Assembly: GCA_963709655.1 (NCBI GenBank)
Contig: CAVPXF010000053.1
Location: 496,001 to 560,000 of the forward strand
DNA length: 64,000 nt
DNA from: Roseiarcus sp963709655
GTDB lineage: Bacteria; Pseudomonadota; Alphaproteobacteria; Rhizobiales; Beijerinckiaceae
Direction of reading: 5' to 3'
The notes below the pieces were generated by a model. That model was not told the origin of the DNA. It saw only the letters and a list, made by a program, of their open reading frames with translations, and made no database searches. Of the stretch, positions 55,167 to 62,860 are shown piece by piece; within the stretch, counting starts at the first letter, position 1, and the number at the start of each line of letters is the position of its first letter. Made by a program: the position numbers and the translations under genes.

Positions 55167-55511
55167 TCACTTCTTTTCCATGATGCACTGAAGCGGGTGT
55201 TGATTCTTCCGCGCGTGATCCATCACCTGCGAGACCTTGGTCTCGGCCACCTCGTAAGTGAAGACCCCACATTCCCCAACGCCGTTGTGGTGCACCTGAA
55301 GCATGATCTGGGTCGCCTCCTGGGCGTCCTTGTTGAAGAACGCCTGCAGAATCGAGATCACGAACTCCATCGGCGTGTAATCGTCGTTCAACAGCAGGAC
55401 CCGATACATGTTCGGGCGTTTCGTCTGGGTGCGGGTGCGGGTGATCACCGCCGCCCCTGCCCCTGGATTGTCTCCTCCCCGTTTGGGCTCCCGTGGCCCG
55501 GCCGCGCGCAT
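55167..55511 (-). CDS. clpS: ClpS, N-end rule adaptor
   Basis: Adaptor that delivers N-degron proteins to ClpA. The core MYRVLLLNDDYTPMEFVISI, then FFNKDAQEATQIMLQVHHNG and the end NQHPLQCIMEKK are typical. The frame is open far upstream to 55823; the start at ATG 55511 gives 114 residues, the usual size, but has no strong ribosome site. ATG 55571 is an alternative. The start is therefore uncertain, the identity firm. Confidence 0.92.
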   Translation of the reverse strand: MRAAGPREPKRGGDNPGAGAAVITRTRTQTKRPNMYRVLLLNDDYTPMEFVISILQAFFNKDAQEATQIMLQVHHNGVGECGVFTYEVAETKVSQVMDHARKNQHPLQCIMEKK

Positions 55512-55962
55512 CGGCGTCGGGGCCGCGCCTCCGAAGCCGGGCGCGAACCAGCGCGCAAGCCGCGCCATCCCGGCTCGCAGACGACGGACAAACGGTTTTG
55601 AGGCGCCTGCCACCAACGGACCCCGTCTTTCGCGTTTTTCTACGGTGTTACGTACTTGCGCACGTGAACCCGACTTAATGTGGGCGCCTGACGACAATCC
55701 CGCCAGAGCGACCGAAGAGGAAAGCATTGCGAATTTGTGCGTCACGCGCAAGTGCCCGTTCAGCGACAAACGCGCACGGAGCAAGCTTCGTTCCAGCAAA
55801 GCGGGAGAAGCAGAGACAGCCAATGGCTCGTCCGCCGAGGCGGCTGAATCAAAATCGGCGGGCAGGCAGACGAAAAAGCCGACGTCCCGATAAGGGCGCC
55901 GGCTGATGCGATGATATCTAAGAGGCTGGCCGCGGAAACTGCCGCCGCGGCTCGCCGCGCCG
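55512..55962. other. clpS upstream region
   Basis: 451 bp between clpS and the end of the phasin gene. The clpS frame remains open over the first 300 bp but loses family similarity. I found no RNA gene, repeat or convincing promoter in it. Confidence 0.4.
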
Positions 55963-56304
55963 TTACTTGGCCTGCAGGGTGGCGTAAGCCGAGGTGACGG
56001 GCTTCAGGGCGTCCGAGGCGACTTTCGCGTAGAGCTCGGAGACCTTGCTCGCCTGCGCAACGAAGCCCTCGTACGCCTGCTTGGCGAAGTCGGACTGAAT
56101 TTGGATCGCGGCCTCAAGGCTGCGGGCGCCGAGAAGCTTCTCGAACGTGGCCGAGCCGGCCTCGAACGCCTTCTTCGAATAGTCGGTCGATTCGGCGGCG
56201 AGGTCCTGCAGGCCCTTCGTCCACAGCGAGGACGCCGAAGCAATCGCCTCGAGCTGCTTCTTGGAGAAATCCTGGAGATCTGCGAAATTTGGGGTGGTGG
56301 CCAT
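55963..56304 (-). CDS. Phasin, polyhydroxyalkanoate granule-associated protein
   Basis: A 113-residue helical protein that coats PHA granules and limits their coalescence. The phasin pattern is clear: NFADLQDFSKKQLEAIASAS, then SLWTKGLQDLAAESTDYSKK and FEKLLGARSLEAAIQIQSDF. There is no signal peptide. GGAG lies about seven bases before ATG 56304. The promoter region carries two TGC-N3-GCA motifs expected for the repressor PhaR, which leaves DNA when granules form. No PHA synthase gene is in the window. Confidence 0.9.
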   Translation of the reverse strand: MATTPNFADLQDFSKKQLEAIASASSLWTKGLQDLAAESTDYSKKAFEAGSATFEKLLGARSLEAAIQIQSDFAKQAYEGFVAQASKVSELYAKVASDALKPVTSAYATLQAK

Positions 56305-56368
56305 GGGGAACTCCTATCTTGATCCCGGTTGTCCGCTCTTCGCCGGTCAACCGATTGACGATGGCTGC

Positions 56369-56413
56369 ATTATGTGCGCTGCACCATAGAAGTCAAGCAT
56401 TTATTGCACTGCA
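56369..56413 (-). promoter_or_regulatory. Phasin promoter with PhaR-like operators
   Basis: On the minus strand TTGACT (56396-56391) and CATAAT (56374-56369) are spaced by 16 bp. TGC-GCT-GCA at 56375-56383 lies in the spacer next to the -10, and TGC-ACT-GCA at 56405-56413 lies upstream of the -35; their centres are 30 bp apart, three helix turns. The known PhaR site has the form (C)TGC-N3-GCA(G). The rest of 56305-56685 should hold the dacC promoter, which I could not place. Confidence 0.72.
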
Positions 56414-56685
56414 ACATAAACGCGGCGCGGAGCCTGACGGCACGTCACTCTGACTTGCATTTTTATTCGCCTTTTCCATGTATTGTCGATCGTATCTCAT
56501 AGCCGACGCGAGGTCGGCCCGACCCCGCAAGGGCGTCGGAGCGCTGATTGATCAGAGGCTTGGACCCGATTTGCCCCGATTGGCGACGTCGCGTTAACTG
56601 CCCCGTAACCGCATCGCCATATCGTTTAAGTGTGCTCGCCGGGTCATTTGCCCGACGTCTACGTGTGTAAAATTGGGGCGCGTAT

Positions 56686-58305
56686 ATGGCGTGGCGTGTT
56701 CGGAACCCACATCTCGGTCCTGCCTTGTGCGCCGTCGCTGGGGCGCTCATGGCGGCCTCGGCGCTGACGCTGGCCACAGCGCCGGCTGAGGCCCATCTCT
56801 ATCGCCATACACGCCACATCCACTACGCCCACGTGCGCTCTGTCGCCAACGGCCGCGGCCCGGCGTCGGGCGTTCCCTCCTCGCCCACGTTCTCCGCCAT
56901 TGTCGTCGACGCCAACAGCGGCCGCACGATCTATGCGGCCGACCCCGACGGCCTTCGCCATCCAGCCTCGATCACCAAGGTGATGACGCTCTACCTGCTG
57001 TTCGAGCAGCTCGAGAGCGGGAAGATGACGCTTCAGTCGCGCATACCCATTTCCGAGCATGCGGCGGCCCAGGAGCCGTCGAAACTCGGCCTCGAGCCCG
57101 GCGAGACGATCAGCGTCGACGACGCGATCAAGGCGGTCGTCACCCGCTCGGCCAACGATATCGCGGTGGCGATCGCCGAGGCGATCGGCGGCGACGAGAG
57201 CTCGTTCGCCGCGATGATGACCCGCAAGGCCCATGCGCTCGGCATGGCGAACACCACCTATCGCAACGCCTCCGGGCTGCCCAACGACAATCAGATCACC
57301 ACCGCGCGTGACCTCACGATCCTCGCGCGTTCGCTCGAGGACCGGTTCCCACGCTATTTCAAATATTTCTCGACCGAGGAGTTCGAATACGACGGACGGA
57401 CGATCGGCAATCACAATCATCTGCTCGGCCGGGTCGACGGCGTCGACGGCATCAAGACCGGCTACACGCGCGCCTCGGGCTTCAATCTCCTGACCTCGGT
57501 CCATCGGGACGGACGGTCGCTGATCGCCGTCGTCATGGGCGGTTACACCGCGGCAGCGCGCGATCGGGTGATGGAGAACCTGATCGACGACCACCTCGCC
57601 CAATGCTCGACCGTCCGCACCGCGACCCGGGTCGCCGACGCCTCGGACGAAGACAATCAGCCGGCAAAGGCCGCTGTCGCCTATGCGGCGCCAGCCCGAC
57701 CGCTGCCAATTCCGGTCGCCGTGCCTTCGCATGTCGCCGCCGCGCAGGCGTTTGACGGCGAAGGCGACGACGCCGGGGACGACGACCAGGCGACACTCAG
57801 CGTCTCGGCTGTCCGGAAGGTCAGCTTGTCCCCCGGCTCGGATGTCGCGCCGCTGCCGCCGCGCGCAGTCGGCCAGCGGCAGGCCTCCGTCGAGCCGACC
57901 GCCGCCCCCCCTTCCCCAGCCAGGACGCCCACGTCCGGGGTGAGCCGCCTCGTCTGGACGAAGGGCCCCGACGCGGCCGCCCCGGCGCCGCCCGCCAAGC
58001 CCAAGGGCGACGCCGGCCGCCCCGAGGACAATTCCGACGGCGAGGACGCGAAGGCGAGCGACAAGGGCTGGATCATCCAAGTCGGCGCAACCGACAACCC
58101 CGCCAAGGCGCATGCGCTGCTCGACAAGGCCCGTCAGCAAGGGCGCGGCCTGCTCGCCGGGGCAAAGCCGATGACGGAGAAGGTGCGCGGCGCCGACGGC
58201 ACGCTCTACCGCGCCCGTTTCGCCGGTCTCGAGCAGGCTTCGGCCGAAACCGCCTGTCGGTCGCTCAAGAGAAGCGGCTTCGCCTGCTTCGCCGCCCGTG
58301 ACTGA
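56686..58305 (+). CDS. D-alanyl-D-alanine carboxypeptidase (S11) with C-terminal SPOR domain
   Basis: Periplasmic penicillin-binding protein of 539 residues that trims pentapeptides. A signal peptide (to about residue 36, APAEAH) precedes the S11 domain with SITK at 95-98, SAN near 154 and KTGYT near 258. A long Ala/Pro/Asp-rich linker leads to a SPOR domain (about 460-539, GWIIQVGATDNPAKAHALLD), which binds denuded glycan at the septum. The SPOR tail implies recruitment to division sites. It replaces the amphipathic anchor of E. coli DacA. Confidence 0.93.
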   Translation: MAWRVRNPHLGPALCAVAGALMAASALTLATAPAEAHLYRHTRHIHYAHVRSVANGRGPASGVPSSPTFSAIVVDANSGRTIYAADPDGLRHPASITKVMTLYLLFEQLESGKMTLQSRIPISEHAAAQEPSKLGLEPGETISVDDAIKAVVTRSANDIAVAIAEAIGGDESSFAAMMTRKAHALGMANTTYRNASGLPNDNQITTARDLTILARSLEDRFPRYFKYFSTEEFEYDGRTIGNHNHLLGRVDGVDGIKTGYTRASGFNLLTSVHRDGRSLIAVVMGGYTAAARDRVMENLIDDHLAQCSTVRTATRVADASDEDNQPAKAAVAYAAPARPLPIPVAVPSHVAAAQAFDGEGDDAGDDDQATLSVSAVRKVSLSPGSDVAPLPPRAVGQRQASVEPTAAPPSPARTPTSGVSRLVWTKGPDAAAPAPPAKPKGDAGRPEDNSDGEDAKASDKGWIIQVGATDNPAKAHALLDKARQQGRGLLAGAKPMTEKVRGADGTLYRARFAGLEQASAETACRSLKRSGFACFAARD

Positions 58306-58351
58306 CCCCGCGCCTCCGGCCCCGACCCAACGCCCTCGCCAGGGGAGCGCT

Positions 58352-59074
58352 CTAGCCGTGCCGCTGCATCAAAACATCCTTGGCCTGATTGACCCGCGCG
58401 GCGAGCCCGGTCGAACCGCCGTGATCTGGATGAAGCTTCTTCATCAACGCGCGATGCGCGCCAATAATCTCCTCGGGACCGGCGCCTTCCTCAAGGCCCA
58501 AAGTCTCGTAGGCTTCGCGCCGGGACATGGCGCCGCTGGAGCCGGCGGTCCGCCCCCGCTGGCCCTGACCCTCGTCTGCCTCACGCCAGCCGGCAAACCG
58601 GCGGTCGAGATAAGTCTCTAACAGCGCGACGCCCTCGGGATCGTCGCGGCGAAGCTCCTCGCCGAGGCTCAGCAGTTCGGGTCGCGACAGCGTGTCCAGC
58701 GACCGGCCCGCAAAGCTTCCCGTCAGCACAGCGCCCGTCATCGCGCCGCTGTCGTGATCGAGCCGCATCTCAAGCATCGCCGAGCGCGCCGTCGTGACCC
58801 GGCCGTCTCGCGGGCCGGCGCCGTTCGCGGGCCAGCGGAACGTCGCCCCTCCCTGACCGAATGTCTTCCACCCGGCGAAGCTCGCCGCCAACCCCGCAAG
58901 CGCCGCGGCGACGCCCACGCGTCCGCGCAGAAGCAAGAGCAGCGCGCCGATCAGCCCGAGAGCGCCCCCGCCCTGGCGGACCGCGCGCGCCACGGCGGCC
59001 GCGTCCAGGCGCGCGAACCGCTTGATCGCCGACAGGAGAAGAATGAGCAAAAACAAACCGACGATGAAGTTCAT
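58352..59074 (-). CDS. J-domain membrane protein (DnaJ-like)
   Basis: A 240-residue protein with hydrophobic segments in its first 70 residues (FIVGLFLLILLLSAIKRFA and ALGLIGALLLLLRGRVGVAA) and a C-terminal J-domain (about 185-240) with YETLGLEEGAGPEEIIGAHR and the essential HPD in KKLHPDHGG. It would recruit Hsp70/DnaK to the membrane. The middle (TARSAMLEMRLDHDSGAMTG) matches alphaproteobacterial DnaJ-like proteins. It lies 86 bp after the VWA-like gene on the same strand. Confidence 0.85.
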   Translation of the reverse strand: MNFIVGLFLLILLLSAIKRFARLDAAAVARAVRQGGGALGLIGALLLLLRGRVGVAAALAGLAASFAGWKTFGQGGATFRWPANGAGPRDGRVTTARSAMLEMRLDHDSGAMTGAVLTGSFAGRSLDTLSRPELLSLGEELRRDDPEGVALLETYLDRRFAGWREADEGQGQRGRTAGSSGAMSRREAYETLGLEEGAGPEEIIGAHRALMKKLHPDHGGSTGLAARVNQAKDVLMQRHG

Positions 59075-59160
59075 CGAACCAGCGCCTTCACGTCCGGCCC
59101 ACGCCGCGCGCCCGCGAGCGAGCCAACCTTGGAGCCGGGCGCGACAAGGTTACGCGAGTT

Positions 59161-59871
59161 TTACGATCCCCGCATCTGCGACAGCAGGAGCCGCGCCGTC
59201 GCGTCGGACTCGGCTTCGTGCGCGAGCGCCTTGTGTCCGCCCGCCGCATAGGCGGCAGCCGCGCGCAGGAGCGCCTCGAGCCGCGATGTCGCGCCCGAAT
59301 CGAACGCACTGTAAGCGCCGCCGGTGAGCCGGGCGATCTCGGAGAACACGCGCCGCGCCGCAGGATCCGCCCCTTCCTGGAACATGAACGCCCTCACCCC
59401 CTGCAAGGCGAGCTCGCCGGCGAGCGCGGCGAGCGCGTCCGGGTTCTCCTCCATCGCGTCGCCGACGAAGACGAGCGCGCCGACCTTCGCCCGCCTGGCT
59501 TCGTTGCGGGCGTGCGCCAGCACCCGGCGTATCTGGGTCTCGCCGCCGCGCACTTCGATCCGGCTCATGAGCTCGGCCAAGCCGCGCCCCTCGGAGACGA
59601 AAGCGGACGCCTTGCACTCGCTCAAGCCGCGATAATAGACGAGCTGGACCTCGAGACCGCCCGAACGGGCGGCGACCTGGAACATTCTCGCCTGGAGCCG
59701 CTGGGCGGAGTCCCAAGTCGGTTGCCGGCTCATGGTGGCGTCGAGCGCGAAGATCAGCCGTCCCCGCCCCGAGGACGTGGGCGCCGGCGTCCGCCTGGCG
59801 GCCTCGACGAAGGCGGCAACGTCATCGCTGTTGCGCGGCTGCGGAACGGGTGTGTTTCCGGGCGTGTCCAT
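59161..59871 (-). CDS. VWA-like protein
   Basis: A 236-residue protein whose pattern fits a von Willebrand factor A-type fold: RLIFALDATMSRQPTWDSAQ gives the MIDAS-like D-x-T/S-x-S region in altered form, and KVGALVFVGDAMEENPDALA the second metal-site strand. LTGGAYSAFDSGA follows. The canonical DxSxS is replaced by DATMSRQ. There is no signal peptide, so it is cytoplasmic. It shares a strand with the J-domain gene, and a chaperone-linked role is inferred only from that. Confidence 0.75.
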   Translation of the reverse strand: MDTPGNTPVPQPRNSDDVAAFVEAARRTPAPTSSGRGRLIFALDATMSRQPTWDSAQRLQARMFQVAARSGGLEVQLVYYRGLSECKASAFVSEGRGLAELMSRIEVRGGETQIRRVLAHARNEARRAKVGALVFVGDAMEENPDALAALAGELALQGVRAFMFQEGADPAARRVFSEIARLTGGAYSAFDSGATSRLEALLRAAAAYAAGGHKALAHEAESDATARLLLSQMRGS

Positions 59872-60034
59872 GGCGGTTCAACAGGCGTGTCGGCGGATAT
59901 GCAGATTGGGCCTCGGATGCGCTTCGGCAAGCGGGAAATGGAAAAAATCGCCCGCTCGCGGGTTGGAGACGCGTTGAAAGTCCCCCTGTGGCAGCCGGCG
60001 GAAGCAGAAGACTCGCGCCGTCCCCAAAGCCCAT

Positions 60035-60472
60035 TCAAAGCAGCCCTAGCGCCGCCAGTTCACGCCTCAGCCCTTCCGGCATCGCCGATACGCCGGCTCC
60101 GCGCCCGTCGAGATCGGGCGGCGCGTCTCTCGGCTCGTAATAGCGCCAACCCTGGAAGGCGCGCATCGGTCGGGGCGCGACCGGAACCACCTCGCCGTCG
60201 AGCCAGAGCCTGCAGCGCCCGATCCCGTCGGCGTCCCGGAACGGCTCGACGCCGACGAGCGTCTGTCGCGCCCCGATCTGGCCCTTGATCACCCAGTAAA
60301 GCGAGCCGCCGTCGATCAGTTCGTCCGCCCGCTTCGGCGCCATGCGCGTGACATGGGCATGGCGGGCCGGCGCTCCGCGCTGCTTCGCCTCGCGCATCCG
60401 CGAGGCCATCCATGTGCGCAGATCCTCAAGCGAGTCCGCGCCGACACAAAGTTTGACGACATGGAGGGGCAT
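60035..60472 (-). CDS. DUF1489 protein
   Basis: A 145-residue conserved alphaproteobacterial protein of unknown function, recognised from MPLHVVKLCVGADSLEDLRT at the start, HVTRMAPKRADELIDGGSLY, WVIKGQIGARQTLVGVEPF and MRAFQGWRYYEPRDAPPDL. It is soluble and has no motif suggesting catalysis. It stands alone between the VWA-like gene and the collar protein gene. Confidence 0.88.
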   Translation of the reverse strand: MPLHVVKLCVGADSLEDLRTWMASRMREAKQRGAPARHAHVTRMAPKRADELIDGGSLYWVIKGQIGARQTLVGVEPFRDADGIGRCRLWLDGEVVPVAPRPMRAFQGWRYYEPRDAPPDLDGRGAGVSAMPEGLRRELAALGLL

Positions 60473-60715
60473 CGCGCCATCCTATCAGGATATGTCGCCC
60501 GCGCGCGCCAGCCGCGTCGATATCCACAAGCGCCACGGCAGGCCTGCGACTTGGCCCGCGGGCCGACCGGCCGTCTCATGCCGCGATGGCGCTCGGGCGC
60601 CGCCCGCGATGTTTCGAGCGCATACTGGCGAAGAAACTCACGGCAGGCTCTGAAATGTCCTAATGCTTTTTCCAAGGAACTACAAGGAACTAGAACTAAG
60701 CCGGGCGACGCCGGT

Positions 60716-62029
60716 TTAGGTGGCGTCTAGATAAGCGCGCCCGAACCCGGATTTGCGATACCCGGCGAAACTGAGGCCGGCAAAACCAAGCAGCATCGTC
60801 GTCCAGGTTGCCGGCTCCGGCACGGCCGCGGTCGGGATGTTGGCTGCCGTGAGGAAATTCGCGTCGACGCCCTCGTCGAACCCGGGGAGGATCGAGGCGC
60901 CGTCGGCGCCGATCACCGTTCGTCCATCGAGGTCCGGCAGGTCGAAGGTGCCCGGTCCACCGGAGCCATATGTCGTGCCGATGACGTTGAACAAGGCTTC
61001 GTTTGATGTGTCCAAAAGCACAGCCCCGTCCGCGAACGCCCAGCCTGCGGGCGCGAAGTTGCCGGCGAATGCGACAATCTCGCCCAGGGTCGCGGTGCCC
61101 GTACCAAATCCGCCAGTCACGCCGCCCTGAGACGGAAAAATTCCTTGGGTCGCGATCAGATAATTCACTGACAGCGAGGGCTGGTCATTGGTGACCGGCG
61201 CGGAGGTCGGCGGGAGCTCAGATGAGGTGAGCGTCGTCGACGCCTCGCCGAATTGCGTGCCGATCGGACGGCTGGCGCTCGCGCCGACGGCGACCCGCCC
61301 GATCAAATCGGGAAGGGCGAAAGTGGTGCTCCCATTTCCGCCAAATTGGTCGCCGATGACGCTGCCGAGCGCGGAGTTGTTAGCAAAAGTAAGTACGCTG
61401 CCATCCGCCACCGCCCAGCCGTTGGGCAGGAACTCGTCGCCCGGGCCGAGGGAGCCGGCGTAGTAGGCGATCTGGCCAACAAACGCCGGGCCGTTCGTTG
61501 TGCTCATGCTGGGGAATGGTCCGGAGATCGCGATCAGCGGCGTCAACGTCAACGACGGCTGCAGATTGCTGAACGGCTGTCCGCTTCCAGCCGGAGGCGG
61601 AAGCTGCGGGACGGTCAGAGCGACCGACGGCGAACCGGAGGCGACCCCAGGACCGTTGTTGGCCCCGACGGTCGCCAGCCCGACCAGGTTCGGCACACCG
61701 AAGTTGGTGGTCCCGTTCCCGCCGTAATTGGTTCCAACCAGGCTGAACACCGCCGAATTGCCGGCAATCGGCAGCGTTTGGCCATTTGTGTACACGCTGC
61801 CGGAGGGCGCGTAATTTCCTGCGAAATTATAGATGAAGCCGTCGGTGTCGCCGACGGCGCCGCCGGATGTGAAGTTCGGAAAAACGCCGCCAGACCCTGT
61901 CGTCATAAGTTCCGTGAGCGCCAGGGACGGCTGGATGTTGGTGAAAGGCTGGCCAGGCGAAGCCGCTTGAGCGGTCGAGAACCCGCCAAGGGCGGCGATC
62001 GCGGTGCATGCGAGCAAAGACGCTTTCAT
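60716..62029 (-). CDS. Secreted protein with three tail-collar repeats and PEP-CTERM tail
   Basis: A 437-residue exported protein. After a signal peptide (ALGGFSTAQAASPG) come three copies of a phage tail-collar-like domain, each with a PSL-L--LI start, a FAGN-AP-GW or YAG box and an ending such as FGGNGSTTFALPDLIGRVAV. The C-terminus has VPEPATWTTMLLGFAGLSFA followed by GYRKSGFG, a PEP-CTERM sorting signal with a helix and basic end. The repeats relate it to phage-derived microcystin-dependent-protein (MdpB)-like adhesins. PEP-CTERM proteins need an exosortase, which is not in this window. It is probably a surface or matrix protein. Confidence 0.88.
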   Translation of the reverse strand: MKASLLACTAIAALGGFSTAQAASPGQPFTNIQPSLALTELMTTGSGGVFPNFTSGGAVGDTDGFIYNFAGNYAPSGSVYTNGQTLPIAGNSAVFSLVGTNYGGNGTTNFGVPNLVGLATVGANNGPGVASGSPSVALTVPQLPPPAGSGQPFSNLQPSLTLTPLIAISGPFPSMSTTNGPAFVGQIAYYAGSLGPGDEFLPNGWAVADGSVLTFANNSALGSVIGDQFGGNGSTTFALPDLIGRVAVGASASRPIGTQFGEASTTLTSSELPPTSAPVTNDQPSLSVNYLIATQGIFPSQGGVTGGFGTGTATLGEIVAFAGNFAPAGWAFADGAVLLDTSNEALFNVIGTTYGSGGPGTFDLPDLDGRTVIGADGASILPGFDEGVDANFLTAANIPTAAVPEPATWTTMLLGFAGLSFAGYRKSGFGRAYLDAT

Positions 62030-62296
62030 CGAATCCCCCCATTTCGATTGTTGCGCACCACACATTGGCAAGAGTTAACACAACTTCGTGATTGAAAATA
62101 GGCTTGTCCGAAATTCGCCTGATGGCGCCGATTCTTAGCGAAAGGGGTATCCGAGCTGAGTGAGTTGTAAGGGAATGAACGAAGCCGCTATCGCGGCGGA
62201 GGCGAAAGCGAGCGGATGATCGGGGGGATGGAGTGAATGTCCTCCTGCCTGAGAGGATGGGGTGTTCAGTGGCCCCCTCTCGGGCAGGAGTTTCAG

Positions 62297-62860
62297 ATGG
62301 CCGAGATGAGCCCTCTGCGTCGCCGGATGGTTGAGGACATGACGATCCGCAATCTGTCGCCGGCGACCCAGCAATCGTACATCCACGCGGTTTCGAAGTT
62401 CAGCCGATATTTTGGCCATTCGCCGGATCGGCTCGGGTTGGAAGACGTCCGCGCCTACCAGGTGCATTTGATCTCGAAAGGGATCTCCTGGGCGTCGCTC
62501 AATCAGGTCGTGTGCGCGCTGCGTTTCTTCTACGGGGTGACGCTCAGCTACGAGGCGATCCCGGAGCGGATCGCCTACGCCCGCGAGCCGCGCAAGCTGC
62601 TGGCCGTGTTGAGCGCCGGCGAAGTCGTCCGCTTTCTTGAAGCCGTCTCGAGCCTCAAGGCTCGGGTCGCGCTGACTGCCGCCTATGCCGCAGGCTTGCG
62701 GGTGTCAGAGGTCGTCGGCCTGAAGGCGCCCGACATCGACAGCGACCGCATGGTCATCCGGGTCGAATGGAGAGCGGCGTCGACATTCGCATCATCCAGG
62801 TCTTGCTCGGACACGAGAATTTGTCGACGACGGCGCGCTACACGCGCGTCTCGTCGCAGG
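62297..62860 (+). pseudogene. Tyrosine recombinase remnant with internal deletion
   Basis: ATG 62297 starts a phage/IS91-associated type integrase: SPLRRRMVEDMTIRNLSPAT, the core-binding domain, then AAYAAGLRVSEVVGLKAPDI with the first catalytic Arg. At about 62762 the sequence jumps from MVIRV directly to ESGVDIRIIQVLLGHENLST and TARYTRVSSQVIA, the box with the catalytic tyrosine, in another frame. The middle with the catalytic Lys and HxxR is missing, so it is inactive. The deletion removed roughly 100 codons if the family length is normal. Confidence 0.85.
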
